From NCBI RefSeq assembly GCF_964020195.1, contig NZ_OZ026539.1, positions 186,001 through 250,000 of the forward strand: DNA of 64,000 nucleotides, in the 5' to 3' direction. Positions 23,074 through 34,975 of this stretch are shown piece after piece. Source of the stretch: Spiroplasma endosymbiont of Lasioglossum villosulum (GTDB lineage: Bacteria > Bacillota_I > Bacilli_A > Mycoplasmatales > VBWQ01). Below the pieces are notes generated by a model, which worked only from the letters and a program-made list of their open reading frames with translations, was not told the DNA's origin and ran no database searches. Each line of letters opens with the position of its first letter. Positions within the stretch are counted from its first letter, which is position 1. The position numbers were made by a program, and so were the translations under genes.

Positions 23074-23784
23074 TTGACCGATAAAGCACAAAAAGGTATT
23101 TTGATAAGTCCAAATACTAAAATTAATCCTCATATACCAACAATATTTTTAATAAAAAATTATATTACTAAACCTAAAATTTTTATTGGTGATTATACTT
23201 ATTATCATGATTTTAATGGTGAGCAAGCAGCTATTGATTTTGAAAATAAAAATATAATTTATCATTTTCCAAATATGATAAATGATGAATTAATTATTGG
23301 TAAATTTTGTTCAATTGCACAAGGTGTTTTATTTATAATGAATGGTGGCAATCATAATTATTGTGCAGTTTCAACATTTCCTTTACCATTATTTTATAAA
23401 TCATTAAATTTATCAGAAGTTACAGAAAAAGATAAATTAGATAAATTTCCGATTAAATCACCAACAGTGATAGAAAATGATGTTTGAATTGGTCATGATG
23501 TGACAATCTTAAGAGGGGTAACTATTGGTAATGGGACAGTAATTGCAGCTAAAAGTGTAGTTACAAAAAATGTGCCTCCTTATGCTATTGTTGGTGGTAA
23601 TCCTGCTAAAATTATAAAATATCGTTTTTCTAAAAAAATAGTTCAAAAATTACAAAATATAAAGTGATGAGATTGATCTATTGAAAAGATTATTGAAAAT
23701 TCAGATTTGTTAAAACAAAATTTTGATAATAAAATATTACAAAAACTTGTAAAAGAAAGTAATAGTTTAAATGCTAAATTGTAA
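23074..23784 (+). CDS. Xenobiotic (Vat/CatB-like) acetyltransferase, 3' end altered by IS insertion
   Basis: Left-handed beta-helix acetyltransferase of the Vat/CatB group, 236 residues; relatives acetylate streptogramin A or chloramphenicol, but the substrate here is unknown. The start is TTG 23074 behind 'aaaggagt'. '[10 protein letters not shown]', the catalytic-His segment '[15 protein letters not shown]', hexapeptide repeats ('[20 protein letters not shown]') and '[19 protein letters not shown]' are visible. The last codons and the TAA belong to an IS30 element. Removing it restores N-K-I-K-G-stop, so only the final residues changed. The original stop lay just ahead of ogt. Confidence 0.88.
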
Positions 23785-24852
23785 AGGTAAGTGCAACTAA
23801 ATTATTTTTCTATCCAAATATTCGATTGGTGAAAGATAATTTAGTATTTTTCTTGGTCTTTGGTTTAAAGACAATATAAATTTATGAACTTCATTTTTAT
23901 TAGTTTTTGAAAAAATAAATTTTTTAGGAAATTTTTCTCTAATTAAACCATTAGTATTTTCATTAGTACCTCTTTGTCAAGGTGAATATGGATTGGCAAA
24001 ATAAATTTTTATATCTAAATTTTTTTCAAGTTGTTGTCAATTTGAAAATTCTTTGCCACGATCAAAAGTAATAGTTTTAACAATGTTTTTAGGAAGAATT
24101 GATAAATAATAACTAACATTTTTATTAATAACTTTAGTAGTTCTGTTTTTAACTAATATTGCTAAAGTAAATCGTGATACTCTTTCAACTAAAGTTATTA
24201 AACATGATTTGCTTTTACCTCGTGATGATACTATAGTATCTCCTTCTCAATGACCAAGTGTTATACGATCATTAACATTTATATCTCGTTCTTTAATTGA
24301 TTTACCATTAAACTTGCCACGATTTTCTTTAGATTTTCGTTTTTTACCTTTTCTTCTTAAATTTTTACTAGTAACTTTATCAAGCATTCCAAAATAAATT
24401 CAAGTATAAATTGTTTTAAAACTAATAACTCACTCTTTATGAAAATTTTTAATTCTGCCATAAATTTGTTCAGGTGATCAACCTAATAGTAATTTTTGTT
24501 GTACATATTTTACTAAATTCTTATTTTTAAACTTATGAAAACTAATATGTGATTGTTTTCGATTTTCAGCTTTATTTTGTGCAATTAATGAAAAATAATG
24601 ATTATTATCTTTATTTCTATTAATTTCTCGAATAATAGTACTAATACTTCGATTAAGATTTTTAGCTATTTCACTAATTTTAAATTTAAATTTCAATTGA
24701 TTCTCAATATAAATCCTTTCATCTATGCCAAGATGTTTATAACTCATATAAAAACTCCTTACTTTTTTCTAAACTAAATTTAGCATTATGAAATTTTTAT
24801 ATGAGAATTTTTTGCAATTTTATTTACTTGCACTTACAAGTATAACTCAGCA
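23772..24852. mobile_element. IS30-family insertion sequence, copy 1
   Basis: A 1081-bp element ends TGCT...AGCA, with imperfect inverted ends of about 30 bp that share the core 'gtaagtgcaa'. It carries one minus-strand transposase and is flanked by the 2-bp repeat AA. The right flank is the ogt ribosome-binding region. A copy of equal length lies at 56376-57456; comparing the copies fixed the boundaries exactly. Confidence 0.92.
23797..24747 (-). CDS. IS30-family transposase
   Basis: A 316-residue DDE transposase. The N-terminus 'YKHLGIDERIYIENQL' and 'ISEIAKNLNRSISTIIREI' is the IS30 helix-turn-helix. The catalytic residues sit in 'LGHWEGDTIV' (D), 'TITFDRGKEF' (D) and 'GTNENTNGLIR' (E). 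The ending 'RPRKILNYLSPIEYL' is the family C-terminus. The start ATG has 'aaggag' upstream. The frame is intact, so the element may be active. Confidence 0.95.
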
Positions 24853-24878
24853 AATAAAATAAAGGGGTAATAAAAAAT

Positions 24879-25334
24879 ATGAAAAAATATGGTTATTTAA
24901 CTACTAAAATAGGTTTAATTGAAATCATAGTAGTTGCAGAACAAGTAGTAAAAGTTAGTTTCGTTAATACTCGTCAAGTTGCTAAGGATAGTAGTAATAT
25001 AGTGGTAGTTAATTGTTTAAAACAACTAGCAATGTATTTTGATAAAAAATTAAGTGATTTTAACTTACCAATAGCTTTAAAAGGAACTCCTTTTCAAGAA
25101 TTAGTATGGAGTAAAACTTGTACTATTCAATTTGGGACAACTTTAACTTATCAAGAATTAGCGCAAAAAATAGGTTATCCAAAAGCAAGTAGGGCAGTGG
25201 GTTCGGCTTTAAGTAAAAATCCATTAGCAATTATTGTTCCTTGTCATCGAGTTGTTAATAAAAATAAGAATATTGTTAATTATCTTTATGGTGCCCATAT
25301 TAAAAATTTTTTATTAGCACAAGAAAGTAAATAA
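24879..25334 (+). CDS. ogt: Methylated-DNA--protein-cysteine methyltransferase
   Basis: Suicide repair protein that moves the methyl group from O6-methylguanine to its own Cys; 151 residues. The core 'GTPFQELVWSKTCTIQFGTT', the DNA-binding helix 'YPKASRAVGSALSKNP' and the active site 'IIVPCHRVV' are clear. The loop after the active site differs from the usual GYAGG ('NIVNYLYGAHIKN'). ATG 24879 follows 'aaagggg'. Before the IS30 insertion it directly followed the acetyltransferase gene and was probably co-transcribed with it. Confidence 0.93.
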   Translation: MKKYGYLTTKIGLIEIIVVAEQVVKVSFVNTRQVAKDSSNIVVVNCLKQLAMYFDKKLSDFNLPIALKGTPFQELVWSKTCTIQFGTTLTYQELAQKIGYPKASRAVGSALSKNPLAIIVPCHRVVNKNKNIVNYLYGAHIKNFLLAQESK

Positions 25335-25351
25335 GGTATAAGATTATTTTT

Positions 25352-26764
25352 TTATGATTGATTATCTTTTTTTTGATTTTTAAAATTGTTAACAATTTTA
25401 ACTACATAATTTTTAATATAGTAAACAGGATATCCTGCTAACATAACAGCAATTAAAATTAGTGAATTTCATAATGCTCACATATTATTATTTTGTGTAC
25501 CATAATAATACATTGCTAAAAATGATCCAACAATAGCAATTATTGCTCCTAAATAACCAATAATAATGAAAAAATAAAATCAAAAATTATTAAAAATCTT
25601 TTGATAGTCTGGATGTTTGCGCCTTAAAAAGATAATGACTGAATTAACAATTAATTTTAAAAAACTAATAGCAATAATAAAGTAATTAGTTACTTCATAC
25701 AATTGATTTCATAAAATATAAATTAAAGTAGCAAATATTAATAGTAGCATAGCAGCTCATGGCATATTAGTTCTTTTAGTTGTTTTTTGAAAAAATTTAA
25801 ACAAATCTTTTTCTTCACTCATTTTAAAAATTAAACGTGATTGATAAAGCAGAAATGCATTTAGTGAACCAACAAATAATAAAATTGCTAGTCCTGAAAA
25901 AATATAAGCTAAAACGCGAGGAATATTAGGATTATTGATAATAGCATAATATCAAACGTTACTAAATCCTTTATTTTCATCTAATCATAAAAGTGGTTCA
26001 TTAATAGTTAACAAAGCAATTAATAGTATTAAATATAAAAAAATAATTAGTCCTGTTGCAATAATTAAAACTCAAAGTACATTTTTTCTTGGATTTTCTA
26101 CTTCTTCAGTAACATAAGTTATTGCTTCAATTCCTGAATAGGCAAATAGTGTCATTGTTGTAGCTGGTAATAAAACATAAGTTGCAAGAAAAATTTTTGA
26201 TAAATCTTTTTGAACTATTTCACTATTAAAACTATCTGTATTTCCATAAATCATAGCAATAAATAAAACAAAAGTAATTGGTAATCCTTTTAAAATTGTA
26301 AAAATAATTTGTGTTTTTCCAGAACTATTTTTAATAAATATTTGGACTATAGCTAATGCAAATAAAATTAAAATTCCAAATAATTTTATCAACCATTGGT
26401 TAGTAATATGAGCTAAAGTACCGATAATATTACCTAATGCTAAAGTAGCAGAAGCAACGGCAGTAGCACTAACCATTAAAACTAAAATCCATCCCAATCA
26501 AAACGAACAAGCCATTCAATTTGCTTTTTTTAATCAATAATAAGCACTTCCATTTCCCGGAAAAGAAATAGCAGTTTCTGCTAGTAATAACATTTCTGGC
26601 AAAATTAAAATACCACCTAAAATTCAGGCACATATCATTAAAATCGGATTAAATCCACTTTGAAATGCTACTTGTCCAAATGAAATTAGTACTGATGATC
26701 CAACTGTGGCAGAAATTGCCATCATTAATATTACTCAAAACGAATACTTCTTTTTTAATTTCAT
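25352..26764 (-). CDS. APC-family amino acid permease
   Basis: A 470-residue amino acid-polyamine-organocation transporter with about 12 transmembrane segments. Typical features are TM1 'ISATVGSSVLISFGQ', 'SFPGNGSAYYWLKKA' in TM2-TM3, and the TM6 region 'LFAYSGIEAITYVTEEVENP', a classic APC signature. The cytoplasmic C-terminus is polar. It is convergent with ogt (17 bases apart) and lies 15 bases downstream of the hydrolase gene, so the two minus-strand genes form an operon. The substrate cannot be told. Confidence 0.92.
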
Positions 26765-26779
26765 GTCTTTTTCCTATCT

Positions 26780-27841
26780 CTATTTTTTTATTTCGTATGT
26801 ATTGATAAAACTTTTTATTTTATTAATATAAGTTTGATAAGCATTTGGTAAGGTTTCAATATGACCAATATTTTCCAAAAATAAATAATCATAATTTTTA
26901 TAATGGAGTTTAACTTGATAATTATGAATGACATTAGCCATGAAAAATGGGACAAAATTATCTTTTTTACCGTGAATTAATAAAGTAGGAACTTGAAAAC
27001 CTGTTTTGCTTTTTTTTAATAAATCATATTCTAAAATATTTGTATTTGTAAATTTTTGATATCTTTTTGTTAAACTATTACTAATTAATCATCAAGGTTT
27101 TTTATAGCGATATTGCATGACGTAACGAAATTGAACAAGTAGATTAGAGAATCCACAATCAGTAATTGCCCAGTTAATTAAATTGGTTACTTTATAATTA
27201 AATAAATAATAATTAATTGTTGATGCACCCATACTATTACCAATTAAACCAATACTGCTAATTTGATAATTATCTTTTATTCAATTAATTAAACAGTTAA
27301 TATTTTCAGCACAAGTAAGACCAATGTCACTATATTGGCCATCAGTTTTACCGTGAGCAACACTATCAAAAGTTAAAATATTGTATCCTTCTTCATAAAA
27401 TCATGAGACTAATCTTAATGCTAAATATTTATTTTCTGTTCAACCATGAAAACCAATAACTCATTTATCACTTTTCTTTTTTTGAATGACAGTTAGACAA
27501 CTAATGTTTTGATTATTATCATTTTTAATGGTAAATTCTTGATAATTTTCTTTTTTTCAATCAATTGGATAGCCATATTTATTAAGATTTTTAATTTGAC
27601 AATCATATTGATGATAATTAAAACTATTAATATCAACTGTTTGTTCGTTATTTATTTTAAATTTACCTTCTTTTTGATAAGAAAAGCAAAATTCTAAAAA
27701 TTGTTTTTGATATTTTTTTGAATAAAAATAAACAAAAGGAAATAATAGAATAACTAATAAAATTTTGCTAAAAGAATAACAAAATCTTTTATAACCAGTT
27801 AATAAAATTTTTTGATTCACAGATGTGTTGATTACTGTCAT
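26780..27841 (-). CDS. Alpha/beta hydrolase, membrane-anchored
   Basis: A 353-residue alpha/beta-hydrolase (BAAT/FrsA-like or acylaminopeptidase-like). An N-terminal hydrophobic stretch (residues about 24-42, ILLVILLFPFVYFY) anchors it in the membrane. 'VIGFHGWTENKYLALRL' is the oxyanion region, 'LTFDSVAHGKTDG' the next strand, and 'IGLIGNSMGASTINYY' the nucleophile elbow (G-N-S-M-G). A catalytic Asp in 'LIHGKKDNFVP' and a His in 'NIGHIET' complete the triad. Starts at 27841 behind 'aaaaggc'. Substrate unknown; it precedes the permease in one operon. Confidence 0.88.
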
Positions 27842-28200
27842 TTTTTAAGCCTTTTCTAAACTACTAAACTACTAATTATTTTACACTATCTTATCAAATG
27901 TTTAAAATATTAATGTATGTTAATTTAATTATTTTAAAATAATTAAATTAATAATTTTTTATAACTTAATTGTTTTTCAATTTTAATAATAATTTTTAAT
28001 ATTTAATTTTATTAATAATTGCTTTCTAGGAAAGTTTATTGTATAGTAATTTTTTCAGTTGTAAACTTTAAGTGAGATTTATTTAAAATTATCTTTAAAT
28101 AAATCTTATTTAAAATTGAAACAAAATAATATTTTCAATAATTTTCATTATTAATAAAAATAGTATACGAGAATTTTAATAAAAAGGAGGATACTTAAAA
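27842..28200. other. Intergenic region with a leader hairpin
   Basis: No gene seen in 360 bases. A perfect 13-bp hairpin (agatttatttaaa, arms 28075-28087 and 28094-28106) lies about 95 bases ahead of the coiled-coil gene and may be a leader structure or terminator-like element. Divergent promoters are expected here. Confidence 0.5.
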
Positions 28201-29031
28201 ATGATAAATGAAAAAAATAAGACAGTAGAAGAAGATAGTTGAGAAAGTGTTACTACTGTTAATGTTGATGATAGCGACTGTCAAGCAAAAATGGAAAAAT
28301 TAAATAAAAAATTACAAGAAACAGCTAATGAATTAGAAGAAATAAGTAGTCTTTATGCAAAATCAGTAAAAGAATCATTAGATAAATCAAAAAAAATTAA
28401 AGAACTAGAAGATAAAATTGATGAATTAGAAGAACAATTAAAAGCATGTAGAGAAAAAAATAAAAAATTAGAAGGTCTTGAAGATAAAGTTAAAAAATTA
28501 GAAGAAGATTTAAAAGAATGTAAAGAAAAAAATAAAAAATTAGAAGAAGATTTAAAAGAATGTAAAGAAAAAAGAGAAGAACTAGAAGAACAATTAAAAA
28601 ATTGTCAAGAAAAAAATAAAAAATCAGATGAAAGTAAAGGACAATGAATTCCTGGTGAATATAAATGAATGCCTGTTGGATCAAAAATGCCAGAAGGTTG
28701 AGTAAAAGTAGATCTTGCTAAAGGTTTAACAATAGTTCAGAGTGATAAAGAAGGACAAACATCAGGAAGTGTTGGAAAGCATAATCATACATTTTTAAAT
28801 AATGGTCAGGTATGAACCACTCCTGCTTCAGCAAAACTAGCTTTTATTAATGAAAGAACTTCAGGATCATTAGGTTCTAAATATGTACCATTCTTAGGTA
28901 GTTATAATGATCTTTTGCGAACTAAAACAACTGCTGATACTGGAAAAGGCATATCTAATACCGAGAATAATTTAGCTGCTGGAATATTTGCTGAACTTTG
29001 ACAATATCAAGGAGAAAATAGTAGTAGTTAA
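28201..29031 (+). CDS. Coiled-coil protein with tail-collar-like C-terminus
   Basis: I cannot name this 276-residue protein. ATG 28201 has a perfect 'aaggagg'. Residues about 30-145 are one heptad coiled coil, with a repeated 14-residue unit (KKLEEDLKECKEKN) that places Cys at regular spacing. Then 'WIPGEYKWMPVGSKMPEGW' leads to a Gly/Ser/Thr-rich C-terminal domain with 'GKHNHTFLNNG', a His-x-His motif like those in phage tail-fibre and collar proteins. No signal peptide. The Cys ladder could cross-link the coil. It could be a phage-derived fibre or a cytoskeletal/adhesin-like protein; a strong terminator follows. Confidence 0.75.
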
Positions 29032-29107
29032 AGTTAATAAAAAAGAAAGAAAAAAATAATATAAATAAAGTTAATGGATAAATTTATATAATTTAAGTAA
29101 ATAAAAT

Positions 29108-29146
29108 TATTCCAATTATTTTTTCTAATAAAAAATAATTGGAATA
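29108..29146. terminator. Strong hairpin terminator after the coiled-coil gene
   Basis: A 17-bp perfect stem (tattccaattatttttt / aaaaaataattggaata) with a 5-base loop. The arms themselves carry the T-tract and A-tract, so it can act in both directions. Confidence 0.75.
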
Positions 29147-29368
29147 TAACATTTTTTAGTAATAATTAATTCTAATTTTTAAATTTTATTATAAAATGAG
29201 CAATTGCTGTATTTCATTTTTGAATATATATTGTTCATTTTTTTGTAATTTAAGTTTTTATATACTTTCTTTTGCAATAAATAATTTTAAAATTTTAAAT
29301 ATTGATTTAGATAATATTTTAAACTAATTATAATTGATATTCTTTAATATTAATTAGCAATAATGCTA

Positions 29369-29396
29369 TTAAAGTTAACTATATATAGTATATAAT
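29369..29396 (+). promoter_or_regulatory. Putative uvrA promoter
   Basis: TATAAT at 29391-29396 with a ttaaag box 16 bases upstream, 33 bases before the uvrA start. Only the -10 matches consensus well. Confidence 0.4.
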
Positions 29397-29428
29397 TAAT
29401 TAGAAAGAGCATATAAGTGGAGGAATAA

Positions 29429-32299
29429 ATGACAGATAATCAAAAATATATTACTGTTAAAGGTGCACGTGAACATAATTTAAAAAATGTTAATATTAAA
29501 ATTCCAAAGTATAAGTTAGTAGTTATTACTGGTGTCTCAGGAAGTGGTAAATCATCATTAGCTTTTAATACAATTTATGCAGAAGGAAGGCGAAGATATG
29601 TTGAATCACTTTCAGCCTATGCTCGTCAATTTTTAGGAAACAGTGAAAAACCTGATGTTGATGCTATTGATGGTTTAGCACCAGCAATTTCTATTGATCA
29701 AAAAACTACAAGTAATAATCCTCGCAGTACTGTTGGTACTGTTACTGAAATTTATGATTATTTGCGTTTACTTTATGCACGAATTGGAACTCCTTATTGT
29801 AATAAGGGTCATGGTCCAATTAGCACGCAAACTTTAAAAGAAATGGTTAATAAAATTAAAACGTTAGAAGATAATACTAATATTGAAATTTTAGCACCAG
29901 TTATTAATGCTAAAAAAGGTAGTCATCAAGATTTATTAGCAAAATTAAAACAAGAAAATTTTTTGCGAGTTAAAATTAATAATAAAATATATAGTTTAGA
30001 TGAACCAATTGAATTGAATAAATCATTACGTCATGATATTGATATTGTTATTGATCGTATTAAATTTACCAATGATGATAATACTATTTCACGAATTCAT
30101 GATGCTTTAGAAGTTGCTTTAAATCATAGTAATGGTTTAGCAAAGGTTATTTTATCGCAAACAAATGAAACGTGATTATTTTCTCAAAAATATGCTTGTA
30201 AAATTTGTGGATTTTCAATTCCCAGTTTAGAACCGCGTTTATTTTCTTTTAATGCACCAAGTGGAGCGTGTTTTGATTGTAAAGGCTTGGGAGTAAAATT
30301 AGAAGTTGACGAAGAATTATTAATGCCAGATTTAAAACTATCAATTAATGATGGTGGCATTGAGTATTATAAAAACTTAGTTGGTACTAGTAATTTAGAA
30401 TGACAAAAATTAAAAGTTCTTTGTTATCATTATTTAATTGATTTGAATCAGCCATTAAAAAATTTAACAAAAACACAACTTAATTATATTATGCGTGGTA
30501 GTGATGAAGCCATTACTTTCAGTATTATTTCGGCAAATGGTCGTAAATATCCTAATCATGATTATATTGAAGGCATTGCCACTTTAATTGAAAGACGTTT
30601 TTTAGAAACAACTAGTGATTTTGCCCGTGATTATTATCGTAAATTTATGAGTGAACGCACTTGTTTAACTTGTCAAGGAACAAGATTAAATGAATTTGCA
30701 TTGGCAGTTAAAATTAAAGATGAAAATAATAAAGAAATGAATATTAGTCATTATACTAATTTAGACATCGAAGAAAGTTTAACATTTATGTTAAATATTA
30801 AATTATTAGCTTATCAACAAGAAATTGCTAAATTAATATTAGTAGAAATCATTAATCGTTTAAGTTTTTTAACTAATGTTGGTTTAGGTTATTTAAACTT
30901 ATCACGAATGGCACAAACTTTATCTGGTGGTGAATCACAACGAATTCGATTAGCAACTCAAATTGGTTCACAATTAACGGGAGTATTGTATGTTCTTGAT
31001 GAACCTTCAATTGGTTTACATCAACGTGATAATGTTAAGTTAATTGAAACTTTAAAACAAATGCGAGATCTTGATAATACATTATTAGTAGTAGAACACG
31101 ATGAAGATACAATGTGAGCAGCAGATTGATTAATTGATATTGGTCCAAAAGCCGGAATTTATGGTGGTGAAGTAATTGCTGAAGGTACACCACAGCAAGT
31201 TGCTAATAATCCTAATTCAATTACTGGAAAATATTTAAATGGTGAAAAATTTATTGCGTTACCTAAATCAAGAAGAAGTGGTAATGGTAAAGTTATTGAA
31301 ATTCAAGAAGCACAAGCTAATAATTTACGTAAAATAAATGTTAAATTACCTTTAGGTAAATTTATTTGTGTTACTGGTGTTTCAGGAAGTGGTAAATCAA
31401 CGCTTGTTAATGATATTTTATATACTAGTATTCAAAAGTATTTGGGTTTAAAGGGACAACGACTAGGAAAACATAAAGCAATAAAAGGGATTGAATTTAT
31501 TGATAAAATTGTTGCTATTTCGCAAGAACCAATTGGCAGAACACCAAGGAGTAATCCGGCTACTTATACTTCAGTTTTTGATGATATTCGTGATTTATTT
31601 ACACAAATACCAGAAGCAAAAATTAGAGGATATGCTAAAGGTAGATTTTCATTTAATGTACCAGGAGGAAGATGTGAACGTTGTTCTGGCGATGGTGTTA
31701 TTAAAATTGCGATGCATTTTTTACCAGATGTTTATGTAACTTGCGAAATTTGTGAAGGAAAACGTTATAATAGTGAAACATTACAAGTTAAATATAAAGG
31801 TAAAAATATTTATGATGTACTAGAACTGCCTGTTGATTTAGCATTAACTTTTTTTGCTAATCATCCAAAAATCCATAAAAAATTAGCAATGATACAAGAA
31901 GTGGGATTAGGATACGTAAAATTAGGGCAACCTGCTACTGAATTATCTGGTGGTGAAGCACAAAGAGTGAAGCTAGCTAAAGAATTACAAAAACGTGCTA
32001 CTGGCAAAACTATGTATATTTTAGATGAACCAACTACTGGTTTACACGTTGATGATATTAAAAGGTTAATTGAAGTTTTAAATAAAATCGTTAATCATGG
32101 TGATACTGTTGTTGTAATTGAACATAACTTAGAAGTTATTAAAGTTGCTGATTACATTATTGATCTAGGACCTGAGGGTGGTAAATTTGGTGGTGAAATC
32201 ATTGCTACAGGAACACCAGAACAAGTAATAACAAATCCTAAGTCTTATACTGGACAATATTTAAAAGAAGTTATTAATCGCGATTTGAATAGAAAATAA
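29429..32299 (+). CDS. uvrA: Excinuclease ABC subunit A
   Basis: Damage-sensing ABC-type ATPase of nucleotide excision repair, 956 residues, full length. ATG 29429 follows 'agtggagg'. The first Walker A '[12 protein letters not shown]' and '[17 protein letters not shown]' are at the start. Zinc ligands appear as 'CKICGF...C..C' and '[11 protein letters not shown]...CEICEGKRY'. The signature '[16 protein letters not shown]' and '[15 protein letters not shown]' belong to the two ABC modules, and the second Walker A is '[11 protein letters not shown]'. Works with UvrB at 21074. Confidence 0.98.
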
Positions 32300-32354
32300 T
32301 TAAAATATTTTCTGTAGTATTCTTGAATTTTAACAAAAGAAGTGGAGAAATAAA

Positions 32355-33218
32355 ATGTCTTTAGAAGTAGTACCAAATTTAAAAGAAATACTTATAAATT
32401 CAACTATACAAAATGTTAAAAGTAATATAATAAAGTTAAAAGAAGTTTTTAGTACTTCTTCTAATATACAATACTTAGAATATTGATTTATTTTTTTTGA
32501 AAAAGATTTTTTTAAAAAAAATTTAAAAATAATGGAAAAACAGTATCAATGAATGCAAAAATTTTTAGTGAAAGTAAAAGACGAAGTAATTAATGATGAA
32601 AGAAAAGAACTTGAATTTCTTTCTTTTAAGTTTGAAAAAGAAAATTTTTTCCCATGAGATAAAGAACTAGAGTTTGAATTACTTGAATTTACTTTAATAT
32701 GAGAGGAACAAAAACAGAAGGAAAAGGATAAACTCATTGATAAAATTACAGCATTAAAAATAGAATTAAATTGTAAATTAAGTAGTAAAAAATGAGAATT
32801 AAAAGAGAAATTATATAAAATTAATAATCAACAAGAAATTATTTTAAATTTTCATAATAATAGTCTTAAAAAATTAGAAGTTTTTCAAAAACAAAAAACA
32901 AGTAAGATTTTTAAATTTAAAAGTAAATTAGTTAAGTTTTTAACTTTTGGTTATTATAATTTTGAAATAAGATTAGTTAATAGAATAGAATGTGAAAAAG
33001 TTGTTTTAAATAATCAAAAAGAGCAACTTTATAAAATTGGATTAAAAATTTGTAATATCAAAAAAAGTTTGAATAAAGTTGAAATAAAAATTAGAAAAAA
33101 AAGACAAAGACTTAATTTATTTAAAGAAAATATTGTCTCTCTTGTTAAGGAAATAAATTCAATTAATGTACAAAATACTGAAATTTCAACAAATAATAGA
33201 TTAATAACACAACTATAG
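32355..33218 (+). CDS. Long coiled-coil protein with 'TFG' hydrophobic patch, unknown
   Basis: Unrecognised 287-residue protein, start ATG 32355 behind 'aagtggaga'. It is highly charged (Lys/Glu) and predicted helical over most of its length, interrupted at about residues 190-215 by 'KFKSKLVKFLTFGYYNF', a short hydrophobic patch flanked by basic residues. The protein at 45825-46244 has the same layout (KFKK..., then KIFTFGK). Such a patch could be a re-entrant membrane anchor. It lies 55 bases after uvrA but is probably unrelated to repair; it opens a stretch of lineage-specific genes. Confidence 0.7.
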
Positions 33219-33313
33219 TTATTCTTTTTATTTGTAATCTAAAATTGGAGAAAATTATTTTCATTTATATGATAAAATCTTACTTATATATAGACATGAA
33301 AGGATTTGTCACT

Positions 33314-33838
33314 TTGGAAAAAAGAGTATATTTTTTAAATTTTAATAAAAAAATTCTTAAAATGGATTTAATAAGTTTTGGAACTGGTTTAATAGGTATT
33401 TTTTTGGGAATTCTAAGTATTTTAGCATTACAACCTTTTTGAGATAATGATAAAGCATCACTTTGAATAACTGTTGTTGCAATTTTTTTTGATATTACTA
33501 GTTTTACTTTAGCTTTTCTACCTTTTTTCTTAATGTTCCGTTTAATTAGATTAAAGAAAACTTTGATAAAACAAAATATGAAATTATATCGAAAAGATCA
33601 ATTTAGTATTTCGCTTGATTTTATTAGTTTTTGTTTAGGTATTATTGGAACAAGTTGCGAAATTATTAGTGTTATTGTGCTTTTACCTCAATTTAATGAT
33701 AATAAAGTTTTTTCATATCAAATTACTATTGTTGCTGTTGTTTTAAATATTATTAGTTGTATTACTTGTTTAATGGCAACATTAATTACTATTAATATTA
33801 TTAAAGATTATAAACAAAGAGGAAATTCTATTATTTAA
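33314..33838 (+). CDS. Four-TM membrane protein, unknown
   Basis: A 174-residue protein with four hydrophobic segments in two similar pairs: 'MDLISFGTGLIGIFLGILSI' and, later, 'LDFISFCLGIIGTSCEIISV', each followed by another segment. This looks like an internal duplication. I chose TTG 33314 because 'aaagga' lies about eight bases upstream; ATG 33296 is in frame but lacks a site. No known family is apparent. It is the second gene of the accessory run leading to the Nudix-SLOG gene. Confidence 0.65.
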
Positions 33839-34034
33839 ATTAAGATAATTATTTTCAGTAATATCACAAAGTTAAAATAATACAATTATTTATTTATTTT
33901 ATTTAAATAATTAATTTTTATAAAATTATTAAAATATAATAAATATTAAGATAAATTTTAGTATTAAAATTTTAAAAAAATATGTTAATTTGTTTAAAAG
34001 TAATAAACAAGTTTTAAGTCAGGAGTAATTATGA

Positions 34035-34949
34035 ATGTTAAGTAGTATTTGAAAAAAATTAGAAAATAAAGATATTAAAATAAAATCTCAATTAGAAATT
34101 GTAAAAGATAATATTACTGAAATTATTACTTGTTATTATGAAAATAATAGAGATCGTTTAAAGTATCAACATTATTATAATATTGAAGATGCATTTAATT
34201 TGGCTTCTGATAAAATATTTGATTGTTCAAATTTTAAAATTTTATTAAAACAAAATCCAGAATATGAAAATATATTAGATGTAAATGTAAAGTTATTACT
34301 AGATTCTAATAAACATAAGCAGTTATTATTACATAGTTTAGAATTTTTTTATAATATTTTTAATACGGTACAATTATTTTTAAATAGTAATGTTGGAAAT
34401 TATGTTTTAGATTATACAAATGTAACTTATAAATATAAAAAAGTAAATAATGAAATAAATAAATTAATAAAATTATTAGGTTATGCATTTATTGAATTTA
34501 AGAATCTAAATCAAGAACATGCTACTTGAAAGATTTATCATATAATTAAAGATAAAACTATTGGTTTGCTAGAAAAAATTTCTATAGAAAAAAATATTAA
34601 AGATATTTTATTAGACTTAAGCATTGAAAATAATGAAATAGAGCAATTAAAAAGTAATCTGATTAGGATTTATCACGAATATTTAGAAAATAGTAAAGAA
34701 GATTTTATAAAATATTTTGGTAATAAATTTACAGATAGAATTTGAATTTTATATAATGATACAGGATTATTAAAACATAAAAAACCAACTAAAGTTGAAA
34801 AAATAAATAAACTTAAAAAAGAAGATATAAAAGATGCATTAATTTGATTGAAGGATATAATAATTTTTTATTTTGTTTGTTATAATAAAAAAACAGCTGA
34901 TAAATTATTTGATAATCTTTCAAAAATAAATTTAGAAAAAAATAATTAA
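34035..34949 (+). CDS. All-helical cytosolic protein, unknown
   Basis: Unrecognised 304-residue protein. ATG 34035 is favoured over ATG 34031, because the latter meets TAG after four codons; 'aggag' is nine bases upstream. The sequence is rich in Leu, Ile, Asn and Lys, helical, without signal peptide; one C-terminal hydrophobic stretch (ALIWLKDIIIFYFVCY) might associate with membrane. The next gene (SGNH hydrolase) starts 26 bases after the stop, so the two are likely co-transcribed. Confidence 0.7.
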
Positions 34950-34975
34950 AAATTAAAATAAATAAAGGAGAAGTT

